A stretch of 64,000 bases of DNA from assembly GCA_021826965.1 (NCBI GenBank), contig JAKAYA010000003.1:1-64000 (forward strand), written 5' to 3'. The position numbers and the translations under genes are program-made. Of the stretch, positions 44,527 through 53,543 are shown piece after piece. Position 1 is the first letter of the stretch. Each line of letters opens with the position of its first letter. Source of the DNA: Nitrospirota bacterium (GTDB taxonomy: Bacteria; Nitrospirota; Leptospirillia; Leptospirillales; Leptospirillaceae). The notes beneath the pieces are model-generated. The model saw only the letters and a program-made list of their open reading frames with translations, had not been told where the DNA came from and did not search any database.

Positions 44527-45435
44527 TCAGTGCGTCTCAATAAACTCTTCCTCGGAGGATTCGTTTCGCGTCACTGATGGTTCGAAGCCTTTCGAACGGG
44601 AAATATCCATCAATTTTTCGATCACACCTTCGATCAGCCATTCGGGCGTGGAAGCACCGGCCGTAACACCGACACGCTCGCCACCCTTGAACCAGGCATC
44701 CGACACTTCGTCGGCGCTGTCCACCAGATAGGATGCACGGCACAATCCTGCCGACACTTCCTGAAGACGCCGGGAGTTCGCGCTGCTCATGGAACCCACG
44801 GTGATCATGACATCCATGTCGCCGGCAATCGCCAGAGCCGATGTCTGCCGCTTTTCCGTCGCGTCACAGATCGTGTTGTGGATTTCCAGCTGGGGATAGC
44901 GCTCGAGCAGCATGTCCAGAATCTCGTCGAAGTACTTGATGCTCTGGGTCGTCTGGGAAACGAGCGCAACCGGACCATCGGTCATGGGGAGATGCGCGAT
45001 TTCCTCTTTCTTGTGAAAAATATGAATATGTTCCTTCGCCACGCCCTGGACGCCCATCACTTCGTCATGATTGCGTTCACCAAGGAGAAAGATCGTGTAA
45101 TTCTTCTCGGCGAGAGCTTTCACGATCCGGTGGATTTTCCAGACCAGCGGACAGGTTGTGTCGACCACTTCAAGATTTCGGGCGCGTGCGTCGGCAATCA
45201 CCTCGGGAGCTACGCCATGGGCGCTGATGATCAGCGTTCCGTTGCCCACTTCCCTCACTTCGTCGACCGACTTGACGCCCCTTTCGGACAGGTCTTTCAC
45301 GACATGGGTATTGTGGACGATTTCATGGAGGATGAAGACGGGACCGCTGGCCTCTTCGGCCGTCTTGTGGGCCATCTTGATCGCCCGCTTGACCCCGACA
45401 CACACTCCTGCATATTCCGGAAGAAAGATATCCAT
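44527..45435 (-). CDS. ispH: 4-hydroxy-3-methylbut-2-enyl diphosphate reductase
   Basis: Last enzyme of the MEP isoprenoid pathway; a [4Fe-4S] protein giving IPP and DMAPP (302 residues). The three cluster cysteines are in YAGVCVGVKRA, VDTTCPLVWK and HNTICDATEKRQ; HEIVHN and SAHGV supply substrate histidines. GAGAGGAG lies ten bases before ATG 45435. Its place between hpnA and hpnJ couples isoprenoid supply to hopanoid synthesis. There is a C-terminal acidic tail of about 20 residues. Confidence 0.96.
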   Translation of the reverse strand: MDIFLPEYAGVCVGVKRAIKMAHKTAEEASGPVFILHEIVHNTHVVKDLSERGVKSVDEVREVGNGTLIISAHGVAPEVIADARARNLEVVDTTCPLVWKIHRIVKALAEKNYTIFLLGERNHDEVMGVQGVAKEHIHIFHKKEEIAHLPMTDGPVALVSQTTQSIKYFDEILDMLLERYPQLEIHNTICDATEKRQTSALAIAGDMDVMITVGSMSSANSRRLQEVSAGLCRASYLVDSADEVSDAWFKGGERVGVTAGASTPEWLIEGVIEKLMDISRSKGFEPSVTRNESSEEEFIETH

Positions 45436-45508
45436 ATGATTTCAACTCCTCTCGCTCGTTTTGAGGTGCTGTCCCCGGGAAGGCGGCTCTTGCCCGACCC
45501 GCCCGTTT

Positions 45509-46534
45509 TCACACACTGGATTGCCGGAAAGGCTCTCCGAGGTCATTGTTTGAAGAGAAGTAGCGAACGGCCTCTTCGAACGCTTTTTCGACCGGGGTCA
45601 GGTCCAGTCCCAGTTCCCGGACCGCCTTTTCCCCGGAATAGAACATCATTTTGTGGGCCATCCGGGCACCGTCCAGCGGAACCAGCGGTTCACGGCCCGT
45701 GATGCGCGACACTCCCTCGGAGACATAGGCCAGGGGAAGGAGCGCCGATTTGGGGATACGGACTCGCGGAGCCGGTATCCCGGTCATCGTTTCCAGAATC
45801 CCGAAGATCTCCTGGAGAAGCATGTTCCGGTTCGCCAGAATGTATTTTTCTCCGACACGTCCGAAGCGGGCCGCCAGAAGATGTCCCCGGGCCACATCCC
45901 GGACGTGAACGACGTTCAGGCCCGTGTGCACGTAGGCCTTCATCCGGCCTTTCATGTAATCCAGGACAATCCGCCCCGTCGGAGTCGGCTTGATGTCCCG
46001 GCCCCCGATGGGAGCACTGGGATTGACGACAACCACGGGAAGCCTGTTTGCATATTCCAGTACAACCTTTTCGGACAGATACTTCGACAGTTTATATTCC
46101 CCGATCAAGGACTGTGTGTCAACTGGCATGTCCTCCGTGATCGGAATCGCGTCCTTGCGGGCCCCCAGAGCCGCCACGCTGCTGCAGTAGACAATCTTTT
46201 CAAGTGGAAAGCGAAGACACGCTTCCATCAGGGAGCGCGTCCCCTCGACATTCGTCCGGATCATCTCGCCCGGGTTCGGAGACCAGATCCGGTATTCGGC
46301 CGCAACGTGAAAAAGATGAGTGACCCCGGAAAGTGCCCGGGCAAGAGAAGCCGGGTCCCGAAGATCGCCCTGGAACCATTCAACGTCTTTCGATTCGGGA
46401 GGCAAATTCCGTCTGTCACTCCGGGGACGGATCAGGCAACGAAGGCGGAATCCCTCCGCCAAAAGCTCCGATGCGACCCAGGATCCCACGAAACCGGTCG
46501 CCCCGGTCAGCATCGCCAAGGGTTTTTCACCCAT
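45509..46534 (-). CDS. hpnA: Hopanoid-associated NAD-dependent epimerase HpnA
   Basis: Extended SDR protein (341 residues): LTGATGFVGSWVASELL, HVAAEYRIWSPNP, catalytic YCSSVAALG and GEYKLSKY (Y-x-x-x-K). It matches the HpnA dihydroflavonol-4-reductase-like proteins of hopanoid clusters; the exact reaction is not settled. ATG 46534 has GGAGAG upstream; a GTG at 46546 is possible. It is the first gene of the hpnA-ispH-hpnJ-hpnI run. Confidence 0.88.
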   Translation of the reverse strand: MGEKPLAMLTGATGFVGSWVASELLAEGFRLRCLIRPRSDRRNLPPESKDVEWFQGDLRDPASLARALSGVTHLFHVAAEYRIWSPNPGEMIRTNVEGTRSLMEACLRFPLEKIVYCSSVAALGARKDAIPITEDMPVDTQSLIGEYKLSKYLSEKVVLEYANRLPVVVVNPSAPIGGRDIKPTPTGRIVLDYMKGRMKAYVHTGLNVVHVRDVARGHLLAARFGRVGEKYILANRNMLLQEIFGILETMTGIPAPRVRIPKSALLPLAYVSEGVSRITGREPLVPLDGARMAHKMMFYSGEKAVRELGLDLTPVEKAFEEAVRYFSSNNDLGEPFRQSSV

Positions 46535-46690
46535 CACACTCTCCACTCCTTACCCTTTTCGGGAATGTCCGGAACGCTCTTCCGATTTGCCGTCCGGAAA
46601 AAAACTTGCCGACATGCTATGATACCGCATCGTTTCTGTCGGAGAAACCCGGAAACCGTTTCCCGTATTGAAAGGCCGCCCGTCCGTTTC

Positions 46691-47389
46691 ATGAAACCAT
46701 CTGCAATCATTTTTGCCCTGGGACTCGCCTGCCTGGGACTTTCAGGCTGCTATACGACTTCTGTCCCTCTGGACAACCAGCCGGACCTGGACAAGGCGGG
46801 AATCGTCCTGCCGGACACGCGCTTTCCGTCGACAGCCGTCCGGGACGCGGTTCTCCCCGTACTCCTGAAAAAGGGCTTCCACTGGAACAATCCCCGGTAC
46901 TCGCTGGGACACCATCTGATCAAAGGGAACCGCCTGGTCCTGTCCGACAAAGACGGACACCTGTCGGTCCTGCGCTACCAGGCGCTCTTTTCCGACACCG
47001 GATTCCGGGTCGACCGCTATCGTCCGACCAAAAGCGGAGACATCGAACGCCTGGGGCAGATGACAACCCCCGGGCTCCTCCGATGTGTCTACAACCGTCC
47101 GGCAACCGCCTTCACGAACTACCACAGGATTTCTTTTCCGACGCTTCTGGCGGACGGGCTCTTCGGAGGAGCCATCAACACGATGCTCTCGCCGGTTCTT
47201 CTGGTCTGGTGCGAGACGGCCGACCGCCTTCCTCTCGCCTACCACTCCGTCCGGATTTCCCGGGACAAAAAGCTGAGCCGTCTTCTGGACCTTCTTCAGG
47301 CAAAAGCGGTTTCCGGGTCTCCTCTTTCCAACCGTCAGAAAGGGAACCCGATCCCCAAAAACGTCACGACACCCGCTTCGGTCGAATAA
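46691..47389 (+). CDS. Predicted lipoprotein, unknown function
   Basis: 232 residues. The signal peptide ends in the lipobox LGLSGC at about residue 20, so it is lipid-anchored, probably in the outer membrane via LolA. The mature part has no recognised domain (RFPSTAVRDAVLPVLLKKGFHWNN..., SFPTLLADGLFGGAINTMLSPVLLVWC). ATG 46691 is the best start for the lipobox; no strong ribosome site is seen. The last 55 bases overlap the end of the convergent barrel gene. Confidence 0.72.
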   Translation: MKPSAIIFALGLACLGLSGCYTTSVPLDNQPDLDKAGIVLPDTRFPSTAVRDAVLPVLLKKGFHWNNPRYSLGHHLIKGNRLVLSDKDGHLSVLRYQALFSDTGFRVDRYRPTKSGDIERLGQMTTPGLLRCVYNRPATAFTNYHRISFPTLLADGLFGGAINTMLSPVLLVWCETADRLPLAYHSVRISRDKKLSRLLDLLQAKAVSGSPLSNRQKGNPIPKNVTTPASVE

Positions 47390-48675
47390 CCCAGGTCGAG
47401 ACGGCCGACGACATCCGGCTTGACCAGTGCGCGCAAACCGACTCCGGGGTTGATCGCGTAGTCCCCCGGGTTGAGCGCCTGCGCTTCCGTCTGAAAAACC
47501 TCCCCCACACCCACGAACGGAGCAACCTGAAACTCGCTGTTGACCCCGAGGAGATTCAGATCGAAGGCCTTGATCCGGTCTTCGAGGTTGAACAGGGAGG
47601 CGTCGTATCCGTAAAACCGTCCCGTCCCGTAGCCCTCCAGGGTAAACGCCCCTCCGAGCATGCTTTGGGCAAAAAACGGGATATTCGGACCGTTCATGAG
47701 GTTCAGCATTCCTCTGATGGCGATAACGTTCTGGTCGTCCTCCCCGTACGGGATCCAGGTTTTGTACTCCACGTTGAAACGGTCGAAAACGGTGTTCTGT
47801 CCCGGCGTCAGATTCTGGTCAAGTTCCCCGAATCCCCGGGCATAGGTCCCCGAAGTCGGGATCAGATGATTGTCCCTGGTATCATAGGTAATATCGGCCC
47901 TGTGTGTATAAATGACCGCTCCCTGGGAAAAACCGTTCACGTTCGGAAAGAGTGTGGCGGAATCCGGAAGCCCGGGATATTGTCCGGGGGAAGCGGCTCC
48001 GTAGATGCGATAGCGCTCCATCAGCCACATGCGGACTTTCCCGTTGAAGGCGTTGATCCCTCCGGTGACATGGGCCGAGGTTTCCGCAAGGGTGTAATTG
48101 CTCTGGTCCGAAAACAGGGATGTCGGACCCAGCCCGTAAAATCGGGCCATAGGATTCTTGAACTCCTTGGCTCTGACGTCGAGGATATACCGACCGTTTC
48201 CTGCGGCCAGATCCCGGTAATGGACCTCGTAAAAATTCATGATGGAGTTGGATTGTATGGCCATGGCGTGCCACCGGCGAAGGTTGCCCTTGTAAAACCG
48301 GTAATACCGGATACCGAGCTCGGTTCCCATATAAGGGTTCCACATGACGGAAGGCGCCAGGATGGACGTGATCCGTCCGCTCGGTTTGGCATAGAGAATC
48401 GGCACGAGCGTCCCGAAAGTCGGTCCCGAATTATAAGAGTCCCCAATTGCCGGCACCGGAATGACAACCGTGTTCTCCGTCGGAGTGCTGTAGGCGAAGG
48501 GCGGAGGAACCCCGATCGGGAGAGTCGGAAAGTTCTGGGCGGTGGAAGGGTTTCCGGGAACGACCGGAACAGGAGGCAGTCCTCCCTGCCCTCTTGAGTC
48601 CGGCGGAAACAGGAGGCAGGCGGTCAATGCGGCCGGAAACCAGAAAGCATGCAGAAGCCTCCGGAAAATCTTCAC
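47335..48675 (-). CDS. Outer-membrane beta-barrel, Omp85/surface-antigen type
   Basis: 446 residues: signal peptide (FWFPAALTACLLFPP), a Pro-rich N-terminal stretch without POTRA domains, then a barrel resembling the bacterial surface antigen (BamA C-terminal) family (ADITYDTRDNHLIPTSGTYARG..., YGRFYG-like turns) ending in an aromatic residue (GIGFPF). GTG 48675 overlaps the hpnG stop (GTGA) with GGAGGG seven bases upstream. Co-translation with hpnG suggests a link to hopanoid handling at the outer membrane, but this is inference. Confidence 0.72.
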   Translation of the reverse strand: MKIFRRLLHAFWFPAALTACLLFPPDSRGQGGLPPVPVVPGNPSTAQNFPTLPIGVPPPFAYSTPTENTVVIPVPAIGDSYNSGPTFGTLVPILYAKPSGRITSILAPSVMWNPYMGTELGIRYYRFYKGNLRRWHAMAIQSNSIMNFYEVHYRDLAAGNGRYILDVRAKEFKNPMARFYGLGPTSLFSDQSNYTLAETSAHVTGGINAFNGKVRMWLMERYRIYGAASPGQYPGLPDSATLFPNVNGFSQGAVIYTHRADITYDTRDNHLIPTSGTYARGFGELDQNLTPGQNTVFDRFNVEYKTWIPYGEDDQNVIAIRGMLNLMNGPNIPFFAQSMLGGAFTLEGYGTGRFYGYDASLFNLEDRIKAFDLNLLGVNSEFQVAPFVGVGEVFQTEAQALNPGDYAINPGVGLRALVKPDVVGRLDLGYSTEAGVVTFLGIGFPF

Positions 48676-49463
48676 CGGATATCCCTCCAAAGCGTCTCCC
48701 CCAACTTCTCTCCGAGAGAGACAAGCGTCCGTCGTGCCAGGAGAAAAGTCGGCAACGCCCGGAAAAATGGCGCGAGGGTCACCGGGTTTTTCAGGAGGGC
48801 CTTGAATCCCCGTCCCCGACGTTCCATTCCGTTCTCGTCCGAAAACTGCATCATCTCTCGGGGAAGACCCGTTTCCCGATCATCGGAAACGACCCGCAAG
48901 ACCCCGGCGTCCGGAACTTTGTTCAGAATCATTTGCATCCATGCATAGCTCTCCATATCGACAAGATCTGCCTGCGTCTTCTGAAAAAGGGCGCTCTTTT
49001 CTCCAGGACGTTCCAGAATTTTGTCCGCTTCGACAGAGACGGCCGTCTCGAGAGCCAGCCGTCGGGACCATTCGGCAGACGAAGGGAGCGAAAGACGTCT
49101 CCCGTCTTTCCCGATGAGTTCTGAAATGGCAAAAGCCTTGCCGACAGTCGCCCGGACTGAGAGGCCTCCGGCAAAACCGGCGAGCAGGACCTTTCGGAAA
49201 GCCGAAAACTGGACCGATTCGAGTCTTCTGGCCGGACCGGCTCCCGGTCCCAGAAAACGGACTGTCACGTAGGGCGAAAAAATCATCTCGTTCGATATGG
49301 AAGGGATTTTCACCGGATTCCCCAGAAAACGGGACAGTCCGGTGGAAAGGGCCAGAGACTCGGATGCAAGGGGCGAGAGAAGAAGAAGGTGGCTCGAAGG
49401 TGAGGGTTTCCCCGGATCATCCCCGTTGTCCGGAATGCCGGACATCCGGGATGTGCCCTTCAT
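48672..49463 (-). CDS. hpnG: Hopanoid nucleosidase/phosphorylase HpnG
   Basis: Purine-nucleoside phosphorylase-like enzyme (263 residues) that removes adenine from adenosylhopane on the way to bacteriohopanetetrol. Motifs: LLLLSPLASESLAL, LAGFAGGLSV and the substrate-binding VDMESYAW with catalytic Glu, followed by RVVSDD. ATG 49463 overlaps the shc stop (ATGA); ATG 49445 is an alternative. Its direct linkage to shc is typical of hopanoid clusters. Confidence 0.87.
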   Translation of the reverse strand: MKGTSRMSGIPDNGDDPGKPSPSSHLLLLSPLASESLALSTGLSRFLGNPVKIPSISNEMIFSPYVTVRFLGPGAGPARRLESVQFSAFRKVLLAGFAGGLSVRATVGKAFAISELIGKDGRRLSLPSSAEWSRRLALETAVSVEADKILERPGEKSALFQKTQADLVDMESYAWMQMILNKVPDAGVLRVVSDDRETGLPREMMQFSDENGMERRGRGFKALLKNPVTLAPFFRALPTFLLARRTLVSLGEKLGETLWRDIR

Positions 49464-51622
49464 GCAAGGAAACGGGAACGGAGCGGATACGGGTTCCCTT
49501 TCCAGCGCCGTGACAGTCTCTCCACTCTCGACTGGCCGTCCACGAGTACATTCCGGTAAAGGGCAAGGGCCCAGAGCGAAAAATAGTCCCGGTACATGTT
49601 GTACCGGAGATAGAAGACTTTGGGAAATCCCGTTCCGGTGTACTCTGACTCCGGCCATTTGCCGTCCGGATTCTGCCGGGAAAGAAGGAACCGAACTCCC
49701 CGGGATACCGCCGGATGACGGACGTGACCGCCGTGAATCAGGGCGATCAGCGCCCAGGCGGTCTGGGACGGGGTCGAAACACCCTCGCCCGCCGTTTCCT
49801 TCCGGAAATAGGAATAACAACTTTCCCCCCATCCGCCGTCCGGATTCTGCCGGGAAAAAAGAAACTCCATCGCCTTCTGGACGTAAGAGGCGGACATGTC
49901 TTCCCCGACGGCTTTCAGCGCCGACACCACCGACCACGTTCCATAAATGTAGTTGACCCCCCACCGGCCGTACCAGGAACCGTTCTCCTCCTGTTCCTTC
50001 CTCAGGAAACGGAGTGCCCGGCGGACGACAGGGGTCCGGGCGTCATAGCCGAGGATGCCCAAAAGTTCCGTCACGCGGCCCGTCACGTCGGAAGTGCTCG
50101 GATCGAGCAATGCGCCGTGATCGGCAAACGGGATATTGTTCAAAAACAGGAAATCGTTGTCCTTGTCGAAAGCGCCCCAACCCCCGTCGGTTCCCTGCAT
50201 CGACAGGGTCCATTCGATCCCCCTCCGAAAAACGCCTTCGTATGGGCCCATCTCCGGAACCCATTTGGCAAAATCCATCAGGACGACGGAGGTGTCGTCG
50301 ATGTCGGGGTAATAATCGTTTTCAAACTGGAAGGCCCATCCGCCGGCCTCCACACCGGGGACACGCACGGACCAGTCCCCGACCGTCCGGACCTCCTTGC
50401 GGCAAAACCAGTCCAGGGCTCTTCGGACGAAAGGGAGCGACGCTTCGGACTCCGATTCGAAAAGGGCTCCAAGGGCGAGAGCCGTGTCCCAGATGGGGGA
50501 ATGACAGGGCTGGACCGACTGTCGGTCCTCGAGTTCGAAAACGAGGTCGTCGACAGACCGGATGGCCCTTTGCACCAGAGGATGATCCGAGGCATAACCT
50601 TCCAGTCGCAGAGCCAGAACGCTGTTGGCCATCGCCGGAAAAATCGCCCCGAGCCCCCCTTCCCCCTTGAGTCTCGGAATCATCCATTCCATGGCTTTTT
50701 TCAAGGCTTTGCGCCGCAAGAACGAAGGATGATGACGATTCCAGGATTGAAGGATCCGGTCCAGCACAAAGAAGAGGTTCTTCCAGGAGATCCATTTTTT
50801 GTCCCAGGCGTAATGGACCCGGACTTCGCTCATCGGAGTGATGAACAGTTCCTGAACTCCTTTTTCCGGCGGAAGCGGGAAAAGGGGTTTGTAATGGTAA
50901 ATGAAGAGAAGCGGAACGATCACCGTCCTGGACCAGTAAGACACGGTATAGATGGAAAGCGGAAACCATCGGGGCAGGAGGATCATTTCCGGCGGAAGCG
51001 CCGGAACGCCTTTCCAGTCGTACTGGCCGAAGAGTGCCAGCGTGATCCGGGTAAAAACATTCACGTTGATGGCGCCACCCCGCTCCAGAACCAGGGCTTT
51101 CGCGCGTTGCATCGCCGGATGGTCGGCATCGTATCCCAGAAGCTTCAGCGCCAGATATGCCTTGACCGTGGCGCTGATTTCCGCTGGACCGCCATGATAG
51201 AGTGGCCATCCCCCGTCTTCCCCCTGGGCATCCAGGATGAAAGGAGCGGCCCGGCGGAAGAATTCTTCGCGGTCACGGCCGAGGAGAAACTGCAAAAGAA
51301 CGTATTCCGCAGTGATCGTCACATCGGCTTCCAGCGGTTCGACCCAATAGCCTTCTTCCTGCTGGCGTGCGATCAGAGAATCGGCGGCCCGGCGGATTCC
51401 TTCGAAAACGACTTCTGTCGAAGGATCAACCGCGCTTTCTTCCCCCGAAGCCGTATGCAAGCCGGAGGAAGAACCAGAAAAAAGTTGCTCCGGAACCGGT
51501 TCCTTTCCCTTCAATCGCTCCTCCTCTGACTTTGAGATTCTCTGCCCGCTCCAAGGCCCCGGAGCCGTTTTCCTTTTCCCGAATCCCTGTTCCGAACCGC
51601 ACAAGATTTCTCGGGAAAACAT
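49460..51622 (-). CDS. shc: Squalene-hopene cyclase
   Basis: Membrane-associated cyclase making hopene/hopanol from squalene (720 residues). The catalytic acid motif is D-x-D-D (YPDIDDTSV) near residue 405. QW repeats are clear (AQGEDGGWPLY, SMQGTDGGWGAFD, EQEENGSWYGRWG, RQNPDGGWGES, RQNPDGKWPES). The first ~65 residues before VDPSTEVVFEGI are low in conservation, so the true start could be internal. No ribosome site is evident at ATG 51622, though a good promoter lies 38 bases upstream. Leads the shc-hpnG-barrel run. Confidence 0.95.
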   Translation of the reverse strand: MFSREILCGSEQGFGKRKTAPGPWSGQRISKSEEERLKGKEPVPEQLFSGSSSGLHTASGEESAVDPSTEVVFEGIRRAADSLIARQQEEGYWVEPLEADVTITAEYVLLQFLLGRDREEFFRRAAPFILDAQGEDGGWPLYHGGPAEISATVKAYLALKLLGYDADHPAMQRAKALVLERGGAINVNVFTRITLALFGQYDWKGVPALPPEMILLPRWFPLSIYTVSYWSRTVIVPLLFIYHYKPLFPLPPEKGVQELFITPMSEVRVHYAWDKKWISWKNLFFVLDRILQSWNRHHPSFLRRKALKKAMEWMIPRLKGEGGLGAIFPAMANSVLALRLEGYASDHPLVQRAIRSVDDLVFELEDRQSVQPCHSPIWDTALALGALFESESEASLPFVRRALDWFCRKEVRTVGDWSVRVPGVEAGGWAFQFENDYYPDIDDTSVVLMDFAKWVPEMGPYEGVFRRGIEWTLSMQGTDGGWGAFDKDNDFLFLNNIPFADHGALLDPSTSDVTGRVTELLGILGYDARTPVVRRALRFLRKEQEENGSWYGRWGVNYIYGTWSVVSALKAVGEDMSASYVQKAMEFLFSRQNPDGGWGESCYSYFRKETAGEGVSTPSQTAWALIALIHGGHVRHPAVSRGVRFLLSRQNPDGKWPESEYTGTGFPKVFYLRYNMYRDYFSLWALALYRNVLVDGQSRVERLSRRWKGNPYPLRSRFLA

Positions 51623-51666
51623 GAAAGCATACAGGAGAATTGAAATCCTGCATTGACCAACAAATC

Positions 51667-51695
51667 ATTCTATGGGCACAGGACGCAGTGGTCAA
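51667..51695 (-). promoter_or_regulatory. sigma70-type promoter of shc
   Basis: Minus strand: -35 TTGACC (51690-51695), 17-base spacer, -10 TAGAAT (51667-51672). Start near 51660, leader about 38 bases. Confidence 0.65.
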
Positions 51696-51936
51696 GGAAT
51701 TCTCCCCCTCAACGATATGTCTTCCTTCTCCGAACCTCCCGAAGAACTTTACCGGGGCTTTCTCCATCCGGACTCCGGCAGGATGTGCGGTGGTCCGGAA
51801 AGACCTCTTCGGGAACCACACACCGAAAACAGACGAAGAAGCCCGGAGCAAAGGGCAATCCCGAGGATGCTCCCGGAAAACGTGGAACATCCTTGTTGTC
51901 TTGGATCAGGACCGGAATCCGGGATTTGAATCTTCC

Positions 51937-51966
51937 TTGCCCTTTTTTCCGGTGATCGGGTAAAAT
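51937..51966 (+). promoter_or_regulatory. Possible promoter of the 198-residue membrane protein
   Basis: -35 TTGCCC (51937-51942), 18-base spacer, -10 TAAAAT (51961-51966); leader about 90 bases. Confidence 0.45.
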
Positions 51967-52061
51967 GACAGGGTTCAGGAGTTCTGAAGCCGGATACGTA
52001 TTTTACGGCCGGCAGAATTTGTCCTGCCCACACGACCGCATCACGTCACAACCGGAGTCCC

Positions 52062-52658
52062 ATGGCCACTTCCAAACAACAAAAGGATCCGACTGAAACC
52101 CGGAAAACCGACCAGTCCGGAAACGGATCCGCTTTTCAGGAGCTGCCCGACGAAGAGTTTTTCAGTCCTAGCCGGCCTCGGGAAGAGCCAGGATTCAGTC
52201 CCGTCACCATTGCCATCTATATCGTTATCGGTCTGTTGCTCGTTGCGGGAATAGGGGGATCGGTCGTCGGCTTCCGGAGCACGCCCCTCTGGATATCCCA
52301 CACGCCGGTGTCGAAGAGGAGCATCAGCACCCGGACAACTTTCCGGGAAATTCATGGAAACGGGTGGACTCTGACATTCCAGATGATGCTGAGCCCGTCG
52401 GTGGCCTATTTCAAAACGCATTTGAGCGGAAAGACGCCGCTGAAGTACCAGCTGATCGGGGCAAACTACAAGATCGGGAACGGTTCGGTCATCCCCTTGA
52501 AGCTTCCGCCCGCCTACCTGCTCTTTGAACCGCTCTCCCCCGGAGAAACGGCGGAAAGGACACTCTGGCTGGGAGGTTCCCCCGTCGACTCGATTACTCT
52601 CCAGATCCGTATCGACGATGGACAAGGAATCCGGAGCGAGACGCTCACTTTCGACTAG
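52062..52658 (+). CDS. Single-pass membrane protein, unknown
   Basis: 198 residues: a hydrophilic, probably cytoplasmic N-terminus (1-45), one transmembrane helix (VTIAIYIVIGLLLVAGIGG, ~47-68) and an external beta-rich domain (~75-198) with WTLTFQMML, SVAYFKTHLSGKTPLKYQLIG and a final SITLQIRIDDGQG. It looks like a DUF3426/FxLYD-style domain but is not securely matched. GGAG lies six bases before the ATG. The stop overlaps the convergent DUF167 gene by four bases. Confidence 0.65.
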   Translation: MATSKQQKDPTETRKTDQSGNGSAFQELPDEEFFSPSRPREEPGFSPVTIAIYIVIGLLLVAGIGGSVVGFRSTPLWISHTPVSKRSISTRTTFREIHGNGWTLTFQMMLSPSVAYFKTHLSGKTPLKYQLIGANYKIGNGSVIPLKLPPAYLLFEPLSPGETAERTLWLGGSPVDSITLQIRIDDGQGIRSETLTFD

Positions 52659-52963
52659 GGGTTTTTCAGAGACTCCCCGAGCCATTGGAGGATCCGGTCT
52701 CGAACTTCCGAATCGGACAATCCCTCGACAACGATCGTTTTTTTGCGAGAGGTCTTTCCTTTTTCAACCCGGATTCGGGAAGACGGCCAAGAGAGCCAGG
52801 TCCCAAGATTCCTCACGAGACGGACATTGGCTTCCCCTTCCCGGGCGGGAGCCGCCAGATCCGCCTGAAACTCGTCCCCCTGTCGGGAAAGAACATCTTT
52901 TTTCTTTCCGGGGCGCACACAAATCCGGAGAGTCCCCGATCGGAGCCCTGCGGTGGGTCGCAT
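52655..52963 (-). CDS. DUF167/YggU family protein
   Basis: 102 residues with the family pattern RICVRPGKKKDVLSRQGDEF, LAAPAREGEANVRLVRNLG and VEKGKTSRKKTIVV. Function unknown; the family is often encoded next to yggT and proC, as here. It follows divIVA by six bases and is the last gene of the division-cluster run. Confidence 0.85.
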   Translation of the reverse strand: MRPTAGLRSGTLRICVRPGKKKDVLSRQGDEFQADLAAPAREGEANVRLVRNLGTWLSWPSSRIRVEKGKTSRKKTIVVEGLSDSEVRDRILQWLGESLKNP

Positions 52964-52969
52964 CGTCCG

Positions 52970-53497
52970 TCAGTCTCTCTCGAGAAATCCATTTTCGGCG
53001 CCGTCCGGATCGCCGGGAGGAAGTGGCCATGTGAGAGCGTTCCACTGATTTTCGAGAATTTCGAGCGACTGGACCATTTGCCCTGTGTCTCTCTTGATCC
53101 GGGCCAGATCGGATAGCCAGCCTTCCCGGGTGCGGGAAAACCATTCCTCGGCTCTTCGGCGTCGTTCCTCCGCATCGGAAACGATCTGCCTCGCCGACAG
53201 GTCCGCGTCGCGTACGATCTCTTCCGCCTCCTTGCGCGCAGATTCCAGCGTGTTCTGTGCAAGAAGCCTCGCTTCAACAAGAGTGTCCGACAAAAGCTTC
53301 TCTTTTTTTTCCACCTCCCCCATCAGACTTTCCGCCCGGGCGAGACTTTCCTGCTGGGCCCGGTATGCCGCCAGAAGCTCCGCCATTTCTCCGGCAATCT
53401 TCTCGAGCGTGTCTTCCACTTCCCGGGGTTCATAACCCCGGAAGACCCTGGAAAATTCCAGATGCCGGATTTCATCGATACGTCCCTGGTCGATCAT
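52970..53497 (-). CDS. divIVA: DivIVA-domain protein
   Basis: 175 residues. The N-terminal DivIVA lipid-binding motif is degenerate but clear (IRHLEFSRVFRGYEPREVEDTLEKIAGEM), followed by a long coiled coil (~45-150, rich in E/R/K/A heptads). Such proteins mark curved membrane at poles and septa and recruit partners. Its place downstream of ftsZ, proC and yggT is the conserved order. Confidence 0.87.
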   Translation of the reverse strand: MIDQGRIDEIRHLEFSRVFRGYEPREVEDTLEKIAGEMAELLAAYRAQQESLARAESLMGEVEKKEKLLSDTLVEARLLAQNTLESARKEAEEIVRDADLSARQIVSDAEERRRRAEEWFSRTREGWLSDLARIKRDTGQMVQSLEILENQWNALTWPLPPGDPDGAENGFLERD

Positions 53498-53543
53498 GAG
53501 TTCATTCTCCTTTCTGCGGGTTGTTTCGGAGCGGTTCTCCCGT

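Larger units (their letters stand above)
51623..52061. other. Divergent intergenic region upstream of shc
   Basis: 439 bases with promoters for both directions (51667-51695 minus; 51937-51966 plus). No gene on either strand is supported. Confidence 0.55.

Noticed and set aside
49715-51529. 604-codon plus-strand frame opposite squalene-hopene cyclase
   Set aside because: Antisense shadow of a secure gene; no start signal or family match.
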